NCBI GenBank assembly: GCA_000729835.1 | Contig: JFHB01000015.1 | Location: 186,001 to 250,000 of the forward strand | Direction of reading: 5' to 3' | Origin: Atkinsonella hypoxylon | Lineage: Eukaryota; Ascomycota; Sordariomycetes; Hypocreales; Clavicipitaceae | DNA length: 64,000 bases | Shown: positions 22,948-35,839 of the stretch, piece after piece | How the letters are laid out: each line of letters opens with the position of its first letter | How positions within the stretch are numbered: the stretch's first letter is position 1 | Notes under the pieces: generated by a model | Databases searched by the model: none | The model's input: only the letters and a program-made list of their open reading frames with translations | What the model was told of the DNA's origin: nothing | Made by a program: the position numbers and the translations under genes

Positions 22948-25500
22948 AGTAGTAGCAATTATTTCTAATTATTGCTAACTCTCCTTAAGCTTAAAAAGCT
23001 AAAATCGCAATATCTAAGATAAAGCAACTTTAGAAGGAGCTTAGTAGAAGGAACTATATTCCTTTTACTAATAGAGAACTTAAAACTATATACTAATTCT
23101 ATAAATTTTACTACTAAAATCTAGATTTCTAGATTTAAAAAAGGGATCTTATGCCTTAGAAGAAAAGAAGCCTACTACTTTATCTTACTTACTATAAATT
23201 TATTAATAAACAGCTTAAATTGTATAACTAACCTAAGCTAGTAAAACTACCTTCTTACTAGAATACTATTAACGCTTCTATAGTATAGTAGGTATAGAGG
23301 TAGGTTAATAGAATTATTAATAAAGCTAAATCTACTAAACTCCTTATAGATTTACTAACAGCAATACTAAAAGAAAAAGCTAAAGCTAGATTATCTAGAT
23401 CTAATAGCTTAAGAGATACTATCTATAAAGCTAGTGCTAGTTCTACCTAGAATATTAAAGGAAAGTAAGTATAGAGATCTAGATTTATACTACTTACTAA
23501 GGACCTAGATCTATTAAATACACCTTAAACTGCTAAGAAGAACTTACTAATTAAAGAACTAGCTAAAATCTTACTACTTTTATAGGCTTACTAAAGGTTT
23601 TATACCCTTAGGCTAAAGTATAAAGTAGAGAAAGTAATAAATCTACTTAGAAAAGGGAACCTCTTACTAGAATAGCTTATAGGTTTTTCTGCAGAAATTA
23701 GTAAGTAAATTAGTAGAATTAAAGGAGAATTAATTAATAAAATTAGTAAATTATAGAGAGAATTAAACAATAAAATTGCTGCTCTTTAGGTAGAGCAATA
23801 ATACTTAGCCTAGAAGATAGAGACTATACCTAAGCCTTAGAATAAATATAATAAATAATACTATACCTAATAAGGCTCTTAGCTTAAGGATTATAGGTAA
23901 AGGGCTTCTAATTCTTACTTACCCCTAAAAGATAACTAGAACTAAAAGTAAGATTAAAAGTAACCTTTAAGCAAAGGAAACTATATAATATAGAGATACT
24001 TTAAACACTTTAGTACTTTTCTAAAAGAATAAAAGCTACTATAATTTCTAAAGAATCTATTAGAGCAATACTATAACAGTAAAGCTAAGAAGAGCTAAGA
24101 TGCTAAAAAAGACTAGGATTAAGTATTTAGTAACTTTAAATATTAGTATATAAATTAATAGGCACTATACTATATTAAAAACAATAATCTCTAGCTAAAT
24201 CTAGTAGATAAAAGGCTAGATTTACGTTAGAAATAGAATAACTAAAGCAATATATAGTTCTAAACCCCTAAAGAATAAATAGATTCTATATAGAAGATTA
24301 CTAATATTAGTTACTCTAAACCCTTTAATAATAGAAATGTTTATAAGCTAATTTTATATAAAGGAAAGTATACTATTTTCTACAATATAGAGCTATAGAT
24401 CTAAGCTGTTAAAGACTACTGTAGCTATAGTGCAATTAATGCCTAAGAAGCTATTTACATTAAGCTTTAAACTCTCTTTAAAGGGAATACATTAATATAG
24501 TATAGGCAGTATCTAGATTACTATAAAAAAATAGCTATTTTTAGCAGTTTAAACTCTATTTATACTGCTATCTATAAAGAATTTAGTATATAGATCTAGG
24601 ATGTAATAATATAGCTAGATTTAGCTAAGTTTATAGAGTAAAATATAATTAAAGAAAAATTATTTAGGGAATTTACCTTTAGAGTATTTTAATATACCTA
24701 TATAAATAGTAAAACTACTAATCTTTAGCTCCTTTTAAGACTCTATTATAAGCTATATCTAGGATTATAATAGCTATACCTAATTTTAATAGTAAAAGAC
24801 CTAAGATCTATATATATTACTATAGTAAATAATAAGGTTAAAGATCTATAAGAATGCCTTAAAGATTTAGGAAAACAATAAAAGTTAGAAAACTATAAGG
24901 AAGGTATTAATACTTACTATACTTAAAGTAAATTTAATAGTAAGGACTTTAAAAATAATAAAGCAGCCTAAGGTAACTAAGCTAATTAGAATAGAAGTAA
25001 TAGTTAATTTTAGTTCTAACCTCTATTCTATAAAAATTATAGGAATAATTATACTTAATACCTACTATAAAACTAAAGGAATTAGCTGCTAAAAGAGCAG
25101 TAACTCTAGCCTTAGTAGAACTAGAATTTAGGGGCTAGCTAGAATTATTAGCTAGAGCTATAGTATCTTTAGCAGCTTTAACGTTTCTAATAATAGAGCT
25201 TACTATAGAATAATAAGGAATATACCTATATAATAACGTTTAAAGATAAATCTAACTAAAAAGACTATAAGAAGTACCTTAAAAGCTATAAATACTAGCT
25301 AATAGAAGAAGAAGAAATAGTTAATGCTAAAGAACTACTAACTAGCCTAGAATCTAACTTTATTAAAACCTATTTTACTAAAAGTAAAGAAAAGTAAAAG
25401 AAAAAGGTTTAAATAGAGGTAGACTAAAAGGATTTATAGAGAATCTAGATAGAGTAAGTAGTTAAAGCAGTTATAAGGCTATAGCTTATTAAATCTAGTA
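22948..25500 (+). pseudogene. C Gag region and protease start, unrecognised in detail
   Basis: By position this is Gag. The plus-strand sequence reads as a lysine- and glutamine-rich protein if TAG and TAA are taken as glutamine. A tyrosine-rich patch near 25030-25075 could be a former zinc knuckle, but the spacing does not fit C-x2-C-x4-H-x4-C cleanly, so I do not call one. The boundaries are approximate. Confidence 0.45.
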
Positions 25501-28500
25501 TTTTAAAGTTAAATTCCTTTCTAAAGATTTCTATTTAATTCTATAATAAGGGACTATTATATTAGATCTACCTAAATACTAAAACCTCTTTAGTGCTAGT
25601 TAATAAAGTATAGTTAACTTAGTTTAGTTAAAATATAAAATAGGCAAAAATAGAGCTAAAACTAGTTACTAGAGTGCAATTATCCTTCTATATCTTTAAG
25701 ATAGCTACATTTAACTTCTATATCCCTAGATCTATATATAGTATGCTTATAACTAGCTATTTTATAGTTATAGCTAATGTAATAAGTAACCTAGAACTAA
25801 AGCTTCTTCTAGGTTTAACCTTCCTCTATAATTATAGTGTTAAAATTAATTTTATCCGCCCTAGAGCTACTATTAGGTCTATTTATAATATAGTTATAGA
25901 AATAGGTATCTTCTAGCTAATTTTAAAGATTTTACATTAAAATGTAACAGCAGTATAAGCTATAATAATTCCGCTAAAATTATAGAAGTATATTCTAGTT
26001 AAATAAAAGAAGGTACTAGCTAATAAAAAGGCTACTGCCTACTATATATACTTAAAATCTAACCTTATCCTAGATGTATTACTTAGTATAACTAACTAGG
26101 AATAAATAGTAGCTTATAACTATTTAGATAAATTTGTTATAATCTAGAAAAATTAAAAGGTTACTTATCTTTAGTATAATAAAGGGCTTAAGGCTAACTA
26201 TATAATTATAAACCTATTTAATTTATATATATATTTTTCTAAGGATATTATACCTAATAATAGTCTATTGCCTACAGAAGATTATAAGATATAGGAAGAA
26301 GGTAATAGTAGTAAATTTAACCCTAAGAAAGTTAATAATAGTATCTCTATATATAGAATCTCTTATCCTAAGGATGTACTATATATCTACAATAAATATA
26401 AGGTTAAGGTAGGAAACTTAAACCTAGATATTACAGCTAAACTTATTAACTTAATAAATAAATACAATATTTATTATAATAGAGGTATTATTTCTATGCC
26501 TAAAGACTAGTATATAAGAGTAAATCTAGTAAATAGATAGTAGAAGCAGCTAAAATCTATCTAAATCTACCTACTAGGAGCTAAAGATAAAGCTAAACTA
26601 GATAAGGTTTATAATAAGCTGCATTTAAGTAGAAAGATATTATATTTAAACAACCTAGCAGCTATAGCCTACTTAGCCTTTATAGTGTAGATTAAAACTT
26701 TAACAGAAAGGAAAGAATAAGTTATAGTTAATATAAGACTGCTTAATAGTGTAGTAATACTAGATATATACCCCCTACTAGATTAATTAGACATTATAGC
26801 AAATATATATAGTAAGAAGATATTTTTACTCTCTAATATATTAGGGTTTTTTTACTAGCTTTCTATAAGATAAGAGCACTAATCTTATATAGTAGTAATA
26901 TTAAAACAAGAATTAAAAGCATTAAATATAGCGCTTATAGGCTTTAAGAACGCACTAGCTTTTGCTTAATAGTATATAGACTAATTATTTTAAAAGTATT
27001 AGTATTTTATATAAATCTATATTAATAACATTATTGTATTCTCTAACTCTACTAAAGACTACCTTATATACCTTAATATAGTTTTATTAATCCTAGAGAA
27101 AAATAAGTTAATAATAGCTATAAAGAAGTTATTTATAGGCTACTTAGCTATTTAGCTATTAGGTTTTATTGTTAATAGCAATAGAATTACTAATATAAAT
27201 AATAAGCTAAAAGCTTTTTAAAAACTTAAGTTTCTAGTAGATCTTATAAATCTAAAGACCTTTATTAGTATAGCTAGCTTTTTATAGAAGAGTATTCTAT
27301 AGTTTAATATATAAATTTACTTACTATAGAAATAAAAGACTACCTTACTGCAAGAGCTTTATAAGAAAAGCTTAGCTAATAGTTTACTAAAACTAATATA
27401 CTAAAAAAAAGCCTAAAAAGCAATATTTTTACTAAAACCTAAGGAAGAGAAAGTATTCTAAGAGGTAAAGGTATACCTTAATAAAAATACTGTTCTATAG
27501 CACTATAACTCTAGTAAGTATTTATTCTTTAAAGTTAACGCTTATAAGGAAGAATTTAGGCTCTTTATCTTTTAGCTTATAAGTAAATAGAATAGTTATA
27601 GTATATCTAGTAAAAATATTAAAAATAATTAGCTTTAATTAATTCTCTTTCTCTTAAGATATACTATTAACTTAAAGAAACGCTATAGATTAACTAAGGT
27701 AGAGGTAGCTACAATTATATAAAGTGTCTAAAAGCTATAGAAAATAGTTTAATCTAACTGCTACACTATTAATATTATTATAGACTACTTACTAGTAAAA
27801 GGGATTATTAAATACACCTTACTTACTACAATAGATCTAGATAAAGCTAACCTAAAATTAGCTAAAGTAGCTAATTATCTATTACAATTTAACCTAAGAG
27901 TCTTCTATATACTAGAAGTACTAAATGTAGTGCTAAATACGCTCTCTAGGTTGCTAGTTACAGTCTTATACTAAGAGAAGGCTTATAACAGTAAATTTAA
28001 TAAGCTTAATATAAGTGCATTTTTCGCTAAAGAATGCAGCACTACAGCAGTATTAAATAAAGGTCTAAAAGAGGAAATTATCTAAGGCTATAGTTTTAAT
28101 CTAAAGCTTAGTAGAATTATAGAAGGTATTAAGGACTTTTATAAAAAGTAGAATTAGTAAAATTAATAAAGAAGACTAAGGATTCTGCTGTATAGATAGA
28201 CTCTATAAAACAATAGACTTTTATACTATTATAATAGAAAAGGCCTATTTTAACTGTATATACCTATAAAGGTTGTAGAATCTATCCTTAAAATAGTTTA
28301 TAACAATTAGAACTATTTTAGCGCCTATAGAATAGCAGTAGAATTATAGGCAGTTTACTTTCTATAAATATATAAGTAGATTTAAGCCTATATTGCTTAC
28401 TGCTGTACCTATAAAGAAAACGCAATTAACTACAGTAAGCTACTAGAGGAATTAAGGTTGTTAAAGTTAGTTCTAACTTCCTTCTATATAATTTTGCTTA

Positions 28501-29720
28501 ATTTTATTACTAATATACCTAAAGTTAGCTTAATAAATACTCTATAGTAAAAAAATAGATATAGCTTCTATAACTTACTGTATCTAGTAAATTACCTATT
28601 TAGTAAGTAAATAATCCTTATACTTAAGTATATAATATATACAGCAGAAATTTAGGTAGAACTACTCTTATAAATACTATATTTATTAGACTAAGGCCTT
28701 CCTAAGTAGATTATAAGTAACTAAGATCTAAAGTTTATTTTTAATGTTTAAAGAAGTATATTTACTTAAATTAAAAGTAAATTGCTTATAGCTATAGCTT
28801 ACTACTTATAGATAGATAGAATAGCTAAATAGAAGAATTAAATAGTTATTATTGCTATTTAATACTATATAGTTATAAATCTAAATACGCTATAGACTAC
28901 AATACTTCTAGCACTATAGCACTAACTTAATAATGTAGTAGCAGCTAGTATAGGGATTTCCTCTAATAAACTTATATATAGTTTCTAACTAACTACTATT
29001 GTTAATTTAATCTAATTAAATAACGTTTCTAGCAATAGAATAAATATAAGCAATATAGCTGTACTTTAGAAGCTATATTAGCAAGAGGCAGAAACAGCTA
29101 TTAGTATAGTAAATGCCTTAAGCAAGATTAAATATAACGCCTAGTATAAGCCTATTAATATTAAAGTAGAGAATATAGTCTACCTATAATTACACTAAGG
29201 ATATATACTTCTAGGAAAGCTAAAAAAGAAATAGTCTTCTTAATAAGTAGAGCTATATAAGGTTCTTATAAAAGTAAGCCTATTGTTATTTTACCTAGAT
29301 TTCCTACTAGATTTATATATATACCTAGTAGTATTAGTAGCTTACCTTTAGAAGCTAAGATAAAGTAAAGACCCTTTTAACTAAAAAGAGCAACTGCTAC
29401 TACTAATTATAATAGAAAGGTTTAGTATAGAGAACTATTAGGAAATTAAGCAAATTTACGCCTATTAAATCTAATATTTCTATAGTAGGTTAAGTAAGCT
29501 GCATTTAGAATTCCTTATATAATAGAAAGGGTTCTCTACTAAAGATAACTAATAGATTTCTAAAGATAAGCTTAAAGTTAATGCTTCTAAAATTATAAAT
29601 AAATATCTATAGAAGCACTCTATAAATTAGAAAGAAGAGTATTAGTATTATTAAAAGAGTAATATAGCCTACTAAAAAACCCTAAATTAGCTAGTAAAAG
29701 CCTACTACTAACTCTTTTCC
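25501..29720 (+). pseudogene. C Pol: retropepsin end, RT, RNase H, integrase, chromodomain
   Basis: A stop-free stretch of 80 codons (25674-25916) lies in the Pol frame and contains LLLGLTFLYNYSVKINF, matching the hydrophobic C-terminal LGLPFL part of retropepsins. RT follows: VIVNIRLLNSVVILDIYPLL near 26730, ALIGFKNALAFA near 26930, and the active site YINN at 27018-27029, where YIDD is expected. The RT site is exactly 448 codons after 25674, in phase. RNase H and integrase cover about 27300-29000. A chromodomain at about 29421-29615 is in the same frame. TAG and TAA codons are spread throughout. Family assignment rests on the RT blocks and chromodomain. Confidence 0.83.
29421..29615 (+). 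other. Chromodomain remnant at the C-terminus of C Pol
   Basis: The frame reads LEFLIQQKGFSTKDNQQISK then LKVNASKIINKYL. The expected pattern is LEYLVKWKGF followed by tryptophan and a closing helix with N-A-P-E. Tryptophans have become TAG, read here as Q. Chromodomains bind methylated H3K9 and direct integration to heterochromatin, which fits the nested setting. Confidence 0.68.
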
Positions 29721-30150
29721 TTATAAGTCTTAATTTCCTTTATTATATAATAAATTGTTTAAATCTTTTAGTATCTTTTTCCTTATTTCCTTATTTATTA
29801 TTATTAGAACTATTAAAATTAACCTATATTATAGAATTGCAGGAGGTTAGAAAGAAAACACCTATAAATCTATATACTATTGTTTTAACCTACTTTTTCT
29901 ATAAATTTACCTTTACTTTTGCGAATTTTTATGCTTTCTACTATATAACCTTTTTCTTACACCCTTATATATTATAAAGTCTTTATAAATTTATTAATAC
30001 TATTACAGCTACTACTCTTTCTATCTCTTTAGGCTGTTGTTTAGCTACTTTTAATAGTTAAACACTAAAATACTACACTAAAGGCAATAGACTGCCTATA
30101 GAGTAAATTCCTATAGCCTATAGAACTAACTAGCCTCTATAGAGCTACTT
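29721..30150 (+). other. C spacer between chromodomain and third region
   Basis: This 430-bp AT-rich stretch is where the Pol frame ends. No motif was recognised. Confidence 0.5.
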
Positions 30151-32367
30151 CTAGCCCTTTCTGTTCTCTCTATAGAAAATCTACTACTATTATCCTTTTC
30201 TTTTAGTAGTTTAGAATTATTAATTCTAGTAAACCTAAATAGCTTATTCTAAGAAGAGAATAATAATAGTAACTACACTTAAGCTACAATACTGCTACTA
30301 TTTAAACCTAAAGAAGAATATATTGCTTCTAATATATATATTAATTATAATAATAGTTTTAACGCTAAAAGTAAAGGTTTTAAGTTTAAGGAGTAAGAAT
30401 ATAACTATAAAGGTAATATAGTAGCTATAGAGCTAAACAACATTAAAACTTATCTTATATTGCTTAATTTCTGCTGCCTATATAGCACTTTTAGTAGGCC
30501 TAGAAGTGCTAAGGGCACCCTAAAAGTTAATAAGTTTATCCCTAGCACTATTTCTATAGAAATTAAAGATAACATTAACATTACTAATGTAGAGCCTATT
30601 ATAGAAGACTATAGTTAGTATTGCTACACTAATAGAGCTAAAGAAAAGGTATAGAATATAGAAAATACTATTTACACTTATACCTATAAATTTACCCTTA
30701 AAGGCAGTACAATAGATAAAACTAGCATTAAGGTCTCTAAAGATAATATATATTACTTACTCTAGTAGAATATAGTAATATATATCTTTAGGATTTACAA
30801 TAACTATAAAGTAAAGCGCTAGAACTAATAATATAAAGGTAAGGATACTAAGGCATCTATAGGTAACACTAAAGTAGCTAGAAGAGGTAAGATATAGGTA
30901 AAAGCAGTAGCTACTATATACTACAGTAGTAATATAGTAAAAAGAGGCAAAAAAACTGTTACTATAGATTTATTTACTAGTTTACTATTATAAGTAGTGT
31001 TACTTACTATCTACTTCTCTAATAAATTTAGCAGGATTAACAGCACTATTATAGGTGCCTTAGCTAGTATTAGCTGTATAAACTTACTCTTTATTCTATT
31101 AGCTAAGGTATAATTCTAGAGTTAGTGTAATAGTCTTCTTTAGGAGAAGTATAAATTTAACGCTAAAGAAATAATTAAAGCCTACCTTAAGGACACTTCT
31201 ATAGGTAGTAATGCTATATAGAAGCAACTTAACCTTTATATTACTAAAATTAATAAGTTAAATAAAAAGATTAACTAGGTTAAAATAGAGGCTAAAGGAG
31301 GTCTATTTAATAAGCAGTTTAATAAATTATAGACTACTATTTGCAGTATATATAACTAACTAAATAGCATAAGTTAATTTAATAAAGATATTAATAATGT
31401 TATTAATAAAAATAAAACCTTACTAAAGGTTGCTAGCAATATTAATATACTATAGGCAGAAAGCAAACGCTTATAATATAAAATTAACTATATTTATATA
31501 GACTTCTTAGAACACTTAGCTAACTAGCCTATTGCTACATAAAGCCTCTTTAGTAATAGATTTAGCACTATTTAACGTAGAAGAAGTGCTTAGTTTATAC
31601 TAATTAATCTATCTTTAATGCATTTCTCTCTATTAATTCTATAAAAGATACCTTCTACAGTAAAGCTAACGCTAACTAAGGTAAAAACGCTAACTAAGAG
31701 GCTAGCTGTAGATAAACTAGTAGAAACGCCTGCTAAGCGTAAGACTAATGCCTCTTAGGTAAAACTCTCTCTAAAGCCGCTAGGAACGTCCTTTAGCTTT
31801 ACTTTCTAGAGAGAACTAACAGCCTACTATAACTAACTAACAATTTACTACTATTAAGGATGCTTAGGGATTAGAATAGGCTGTATATATATAGAGATAT
31901 ATTCTAAAGGGATTTAACAGAAAACTAGCTTTAAGATAGATTAATTTTTAATGCTTATAACACTACGTAGAACGAGCTTACATAAGGAATGTACTATATA
32001 GATTTAATAAATTAGCTTTATTATATAAGATTAATTTACAGGATTTAATATTGTCTAGGATAATTTTGCGTAACTTCACTTATATATAGGTTATAGAACA
32101 AGCTTTAACGCTCTATTAGGTTTAAGGAAATCCGTTAATTTAATATATAGATTTAATAGTTACTAGATTATAAGTGTAATTTAGGCATTATAAGTGCATA
32201 GAAAAATACGTAAATGTAGCAACCTACGCTGCAGATTGCACTACAACAACAATAACAATGCGTGCTTGCGCAATAATATAACAACTACCTTTCTGCGCCT
32301 TTTATAACAGCTAGATTAACAAGTTATTTAGTTTAATCTAACACGCCTTCTAACAACTAACAATTAA
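30151..32367 (+). pseudogene. C third ORF candidate, unrecognised, with hydrophobic and coiled-coil-like parts
   Basis: From at least 30319 one plus-strand frame, different from the Pol frame (+1), continues for over 580 codons with only TAG and TAA stops, about 39 between 30319 and 32070, near what lost glutamines would give. The reading is rich in charged residues and not repetitive. A hydrophobic segment (IIGALASISCINLLFILL) lies near 31050-31100. It is followed at about 31140-31520 by a helical, heptad-like stretch (ITKINKLNKKINQVK), then a lysine/threonine-rich part. Position after pol with a hydrophobic segment recalls env-like ORFs, but I find no family match. The start and end are uncertain. 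The 3' part recurs on the minus strand in the right-hand copy (62989-64000). Confidence 0.45.
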
Positions 32368-32397
32368 TTTTAGAATAGCTAGAACAGCTAATCTTTT

Positions 32398-32413
32398 TTG
32401 TAGGGGCAGCACT
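32398..32413 (+). other. Polypurine tract region of C
   Basis: A short G-rich run (AGGGGCAGCAC) lies directly before the 3' LTR. The same sequence follows the minus-strand LTR at 62989, which confirms it as internal to the element. Confidence 0.55.
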
Positions 32414-32656
32414 TATTACGGGATAATTATATAGACCTGCAGGTTACTAGTGTATGTAACCGCAATTATATATAAGTAGTTAGAAGCAACACTTAGGTAG
32501 TTAGATTAAACAATTAACTATTATTTACTAGAATACTATTACTAGATGCTCCCTACAGCAACTCTTACGACTCCTCTCACGAATCTTTGCATGACCTGTT
32601 GAATCCAACAACCTATTGTTACTTCCAACAAACCCGTGTCGGATCCCACCGTAACA
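32414..32656 (+). repeat. C 3' LTR (243 bp)
   Basis: It begins TATTACGGG, the RIP form of TGTTACGGG, and ends GATCCCACCGTAACA. The last 85 bp or so are unmutated and rich in CpA and CpG, the mirror image of the 5' LTR. AGTAT follows. Confidence 0.94.
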
Positions 32657-32661
32657 AGTAT

Positions 32662-33060
32662 ATAGTTATAGATATACTAACACCTTTAACTGTAAAGTTA
32701 GATATTCTACTAGGAATTTACCTAGTCTTCTATATTAATCTTATTAAGTAAGCAGCAATAGACCCCTTACCTTTCTAGCAGCTAGCAGACTTAAGGTCTA
32801 GTCCTAAGCTAACCGCAATAGATACTAACCTATCTCTTAAGGAATATAGAGTAAAGGAAATTTTAGCTACTAAAAACGCTTTAGGCTAAGGGAAACACTA
32901 TTAAGTGCTTATTAAGTAGGCAGGATTTATCTAGCCTATATAGAAACTACTAAAAAACTTTCTTAATATAAAGACACTAGATTAATTTAAGTTATAGTAA
33001 GAAAACGCTTAATTTAATAATAGGCTTAGTAAAGGTATAGTAAAATTTTATATAAACTCT
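32662..33060 (+). pseudogene. D2 Pol end with chromodomain
   Basis: This continues D2 Pol after element C, in phase with RT once C and its duplicated 5 bp are removed. The chromodomain lies at about 32836-32998: EYRVKEILATKNA, then a YQVLIKQAGF block, then a closing helix LLKNFLNIKTLDQFK. The family pattern is E-Y-x-V-E-x-I-L, Y-L-V-K-W-x-G-Y and N-A-x-x-L-L-x-x-F. The aromatic tryptophan is lost to TAG. D1 carries the same domain at about 37411-37560. Confidence 0.78.
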
Positions 33061-35511
33061 AATAACAACTTAGTTACCTCTAACTAAAAAAACAAAAGAA
33101 AATAAACTCCCCTTTATAGAGGCCTATATAGCTATAAAAAAAAAAAAACAAAATAAAGGAAATTTCTTAGTAAGTAGTAAGAGAGCGTTAGTGCTTATAG
33201 CGTAGAGGTATAACTACCTAGAAGGCGCTCTATTGCTCTTTAGGCAGTTATAGAATAGAAGCTAAAGAAACTATATAGTGTCCCTAGAGTAGCGTAGAAG
33301 CTAGAGCTAGAATAGTAGCGCTAGCAGAAGGTATAGGGGCTAGAGCAGGTAAGGATATAACTAGCGCTCTAGATTAAGGCTCTACTCTAGTAGATATAGG
33401 TAAGAATATAATATCTTAAATAGCTTAGCGCCTTAGGTATAAAGATATAGTTCTAAGAGGAAGAAAAATAAAGAAGAAGGAGGCTAAAGAGGTAGTAGGC
33501 TAGGTTAGAGTTATATACTTTAGGAATATAAATAGTAATTAGTGCTGTAAGTAGTTTAAGCTTTTAAGCTTTACCTAAAGGTAGATATATTTCTAGTGTA
33601 TTGCTTTAAGGTTATTCTATAAAAGTAAAGAGATAATATATAGCAGTAAAGAAGCCTTATATAGCAGTAAGGGGGCAGTAGTAGCAGAGGTTAGCAGTAT
33701 ATAATAAGGTGTAAGTATAGATAAAGGCAACAATAAGAGTATAGTAATAGCAGTAGTAGTAGTAGGTATAGAAGGGAATAAGAAGTTATTGTTAATATCT
33801 ATAGAGATATACTTATACTTATTAGGGTTAAACTTATTGTTCTTTAGAATAATAGAGGCTATAGTACTTTTATAGGTTGTAGAAGAAGAGAGAGTAAGTA
33901 TAAAAGAGCTGCTAGCTTAGGTTATATAATAAGAAGAAGAAGAGAGTGCAACCTCCTCTTCTATATAATTAGCAGTAAGTACATCCTTAAGAATAGTATT
34001 ATAGTAATTATAAACATTTAGGAACTTATAAGTAAGGATAGTTTAGTAAGTAAGCTAGCTAAAGTAAGAGGGAATTAATATAAACTTAACTGTAAGACCT
34101 TAGTTAGTAAGTTTCTATATTCTAGTAAAGTAACACTATAGATAAAGATGCTTAGTAAAGAGGCTTAGATTCTAAACGCAGCCTCTATACCTCTATATAT
34201 ACAGTTAGTATCCCCTCCTTTAGCTAGAACAACAGTTATATAAGCCCTTCTTGCAAAAGTTATTGCAATATAGTATATAAATGTTCTTAAGGATATTACT
34301 GTTAAATAGCTCTAAATTATTTAAGTTCCCTTATATAAAGAAACTGTAGATATAGCAGCAATAAAGGACTATTAGCGCTATAGAAGCAGGGGCAGTAGGG
34401 GCACTAGCACTAGTAATATAGCTGTTAAAGTTCTAGATATATTCTAGGTTAGTAAGGGGATAAGCTATATATAGATAAAGGGGCAGCGTACTTTAGACTA
34501 ATAGAATAATATTTTATAGTTCTAATTAGCTAGCTATTTATAGTTAAATAAATCCTATTTAAAGGCAATAGAAGAGAGTTCTTTTATATTAAGAGGAGTA
34601 GCAATAGCTATATAGTGTAAGAAGGAATTTTAGGAAGTAACAATAAAATTATTTATTTATAATAAAGAGGTAAGATATAATATAAAGAAGGAAGAAAAAG
34701 GTAAAAGAGAGAGAAAAGAAATTGTTTATTTTTATATTAAAAACAGCTAAAGGCTAGCTGCTAGTTTATTGCGCGCTAAAGGGATAACAATAATAATAAC
34801 TATTTATACTTTACTAGCTGTTAGTTTATTGCATACTAAAAGAATAACACTAATAATAACTATTTACACCTTACACCCTTAATAACACCCCTTATATACA
34901 AATAGGTTATATATAACTAACAACTGTTTACAACAATAATAAGAACAAAAGAGAGAGAGTGCCTCCTAGTTAATAAGAGAGATTGTTATATAATAATTGC
35001 TTTAAACGTAAGAAGACCTAGAGATATAAGCAGTTTATACACTAGTAACACTAGCATTACAGCTAGCGCTTATACAATAGGCAGATAATTAATAGCTATA
35101 TATAGAGGATTATAAAGCAGAGAGAGGCAGGGGGTTAATAGACTCTAGGAGGGTATAATTAAGTAAAGGGAGCGTAATTAACCTATTATAATGCAACTAA
35201 TAGGTTAGTTAGTAGGGCAATTAACAGCTGTTGCTTAAGTGCTATAGGCAATTAGAGGGAAGAGGGGTAGAGCAGATATCTATTTATATATTAGCCCTAT
35301 AACGCTGCACTAACAATAACTAGTGCGTTAGTGCAGCAATAGAGCAGCTAGAGTAAAGCACCTAAGCGTAGACGTTATACTTCTATTTTTTTATAAGTAA
35401 ACAATAGAGGAAATATAAAGGAGGAGCAAATAGGGTGTTAGCTGCTATTTATAGCACCTGCTATATATAACAAAAGGGATTGTTATAGGGCCTAAGAGAA
35501 GAAGGAGAGTA
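33061..35511 (+). other. D2 region between chromodomain and 3' LTR, unrecognised
   Basis: About 2.45 kb follow pol. An A-run lies at about 33138-33150. The plus strand from about 33960 to 34790 can be read as a fairly open frame (for example KDITVKQLQIIQVPLYKETV near 34300), but part of the minus strand (about 33590-34080) is just as open. I cannot decide whether either was coding. D1 has the same region at 37620-40092. The end is a purine-rich tract (AAGAAGGAGAG) just before the LTR, a good polypurine tract. Confidence 0.5.
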
Positions 35512-35834
35512 TATTATAGACTTAAGCCTTAAGCTTAGGTCTTTTAGTAGAGAGAGAACAGCAGAAGAGAGATAGAGATCTATATAGGTAAAGGGATAGA
35601 AGCAAGCTATATTTATTTAGGGGTTAGCTAGGCTTTACTAGGCCCTAGAGAGGGGACCTTAGCTATAGAGTATATACTAAAAGGGGCTCCTAAGGGGATA
35701 GACCTACCCCTAGATATATAGTATAGGGGCATAGAGAGGCTTCTAGTTCCTTCTCCTCTCCTCCTTTCCTCCCTATAATTATAGTTCTCATTATAGACGC
35801 TAGTTAGCAGCAGCCACTAGGTCAGTCTATTACA
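35512..35834 (+). repeat. D2 3' LTR (323 bp)
   Basis: It starts TATTATAGAC, the RIP form of TGTTATGGAC, and ends GTCTATTACA. The last 120 bp or so retain more CpA and CpG than the beginning. ACAAT follows at 35835-35839. Confidence 0.94.
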
Positions 35835-35839
35835 ACAAT

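Larger units (their letters stand above)
22705..32656 (+). mobile_element. Ty3/gypsy chromovirus, family C (both LTRs present, 9.95 kb, RIP-inactivated)
   Basis: LTRs of 243 bp lie at 22705-22947 and 32414-32656, with 5-bp duplications AGTAT. The internal region carries a Gag-like part, a Pol frame with retropepsin end, RT, RNase H, integrase and chromodomain (in phase from 25674 to at least 29610), and then a third region of about 2.2 kb in a different frame. It is inserted in D2 between integrase and chromodomain. A second, partial copy is on the minus strand at 62756-64000. The RT active site reads YINN, so it cannot be active. Confidence 0.93.
17796..35834 (+). mobile_element. Ty3/gypsy chromovirus, family D, copy D2 (both LTRs present, interrupted by C)
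   Basis: LTRs of 323 bp lie at 17796-18118 and 35512-35834, with 5-bp duplications ACAAT. Removing element C and its duplicated 5 bp (9,957 bp) leaves 8,082 bp. The order is leader, Gag, protease, RT, RNase H, integrase, chromodomain and a further region of about 2.5 kb before the 3' LTR. With C removed, the RT YLDN motif (20548) and the chromodomain start (32842) are in phase 779 codons apart; D1 gives the same figure once D2 is removed. It is inserted between RNase H and integrase of D1 in the same orientation. Confidence 0.93.

Noticed and set aside
30151..32367. Calling the C third ORF an env gene because no TGA occurs in it
   Set aside because: RIP converts TpG to TpA, so TGA is depleted in every frame and its absence is not evidence; only the stop density and composition support the frame.
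33138..33150. A-runs (also 37712-37729) as poly-A tails of LINE elements
   Set aside because: They lie at the same internal position in both D copies, well before the 3' LTR, with no target duplication around them.
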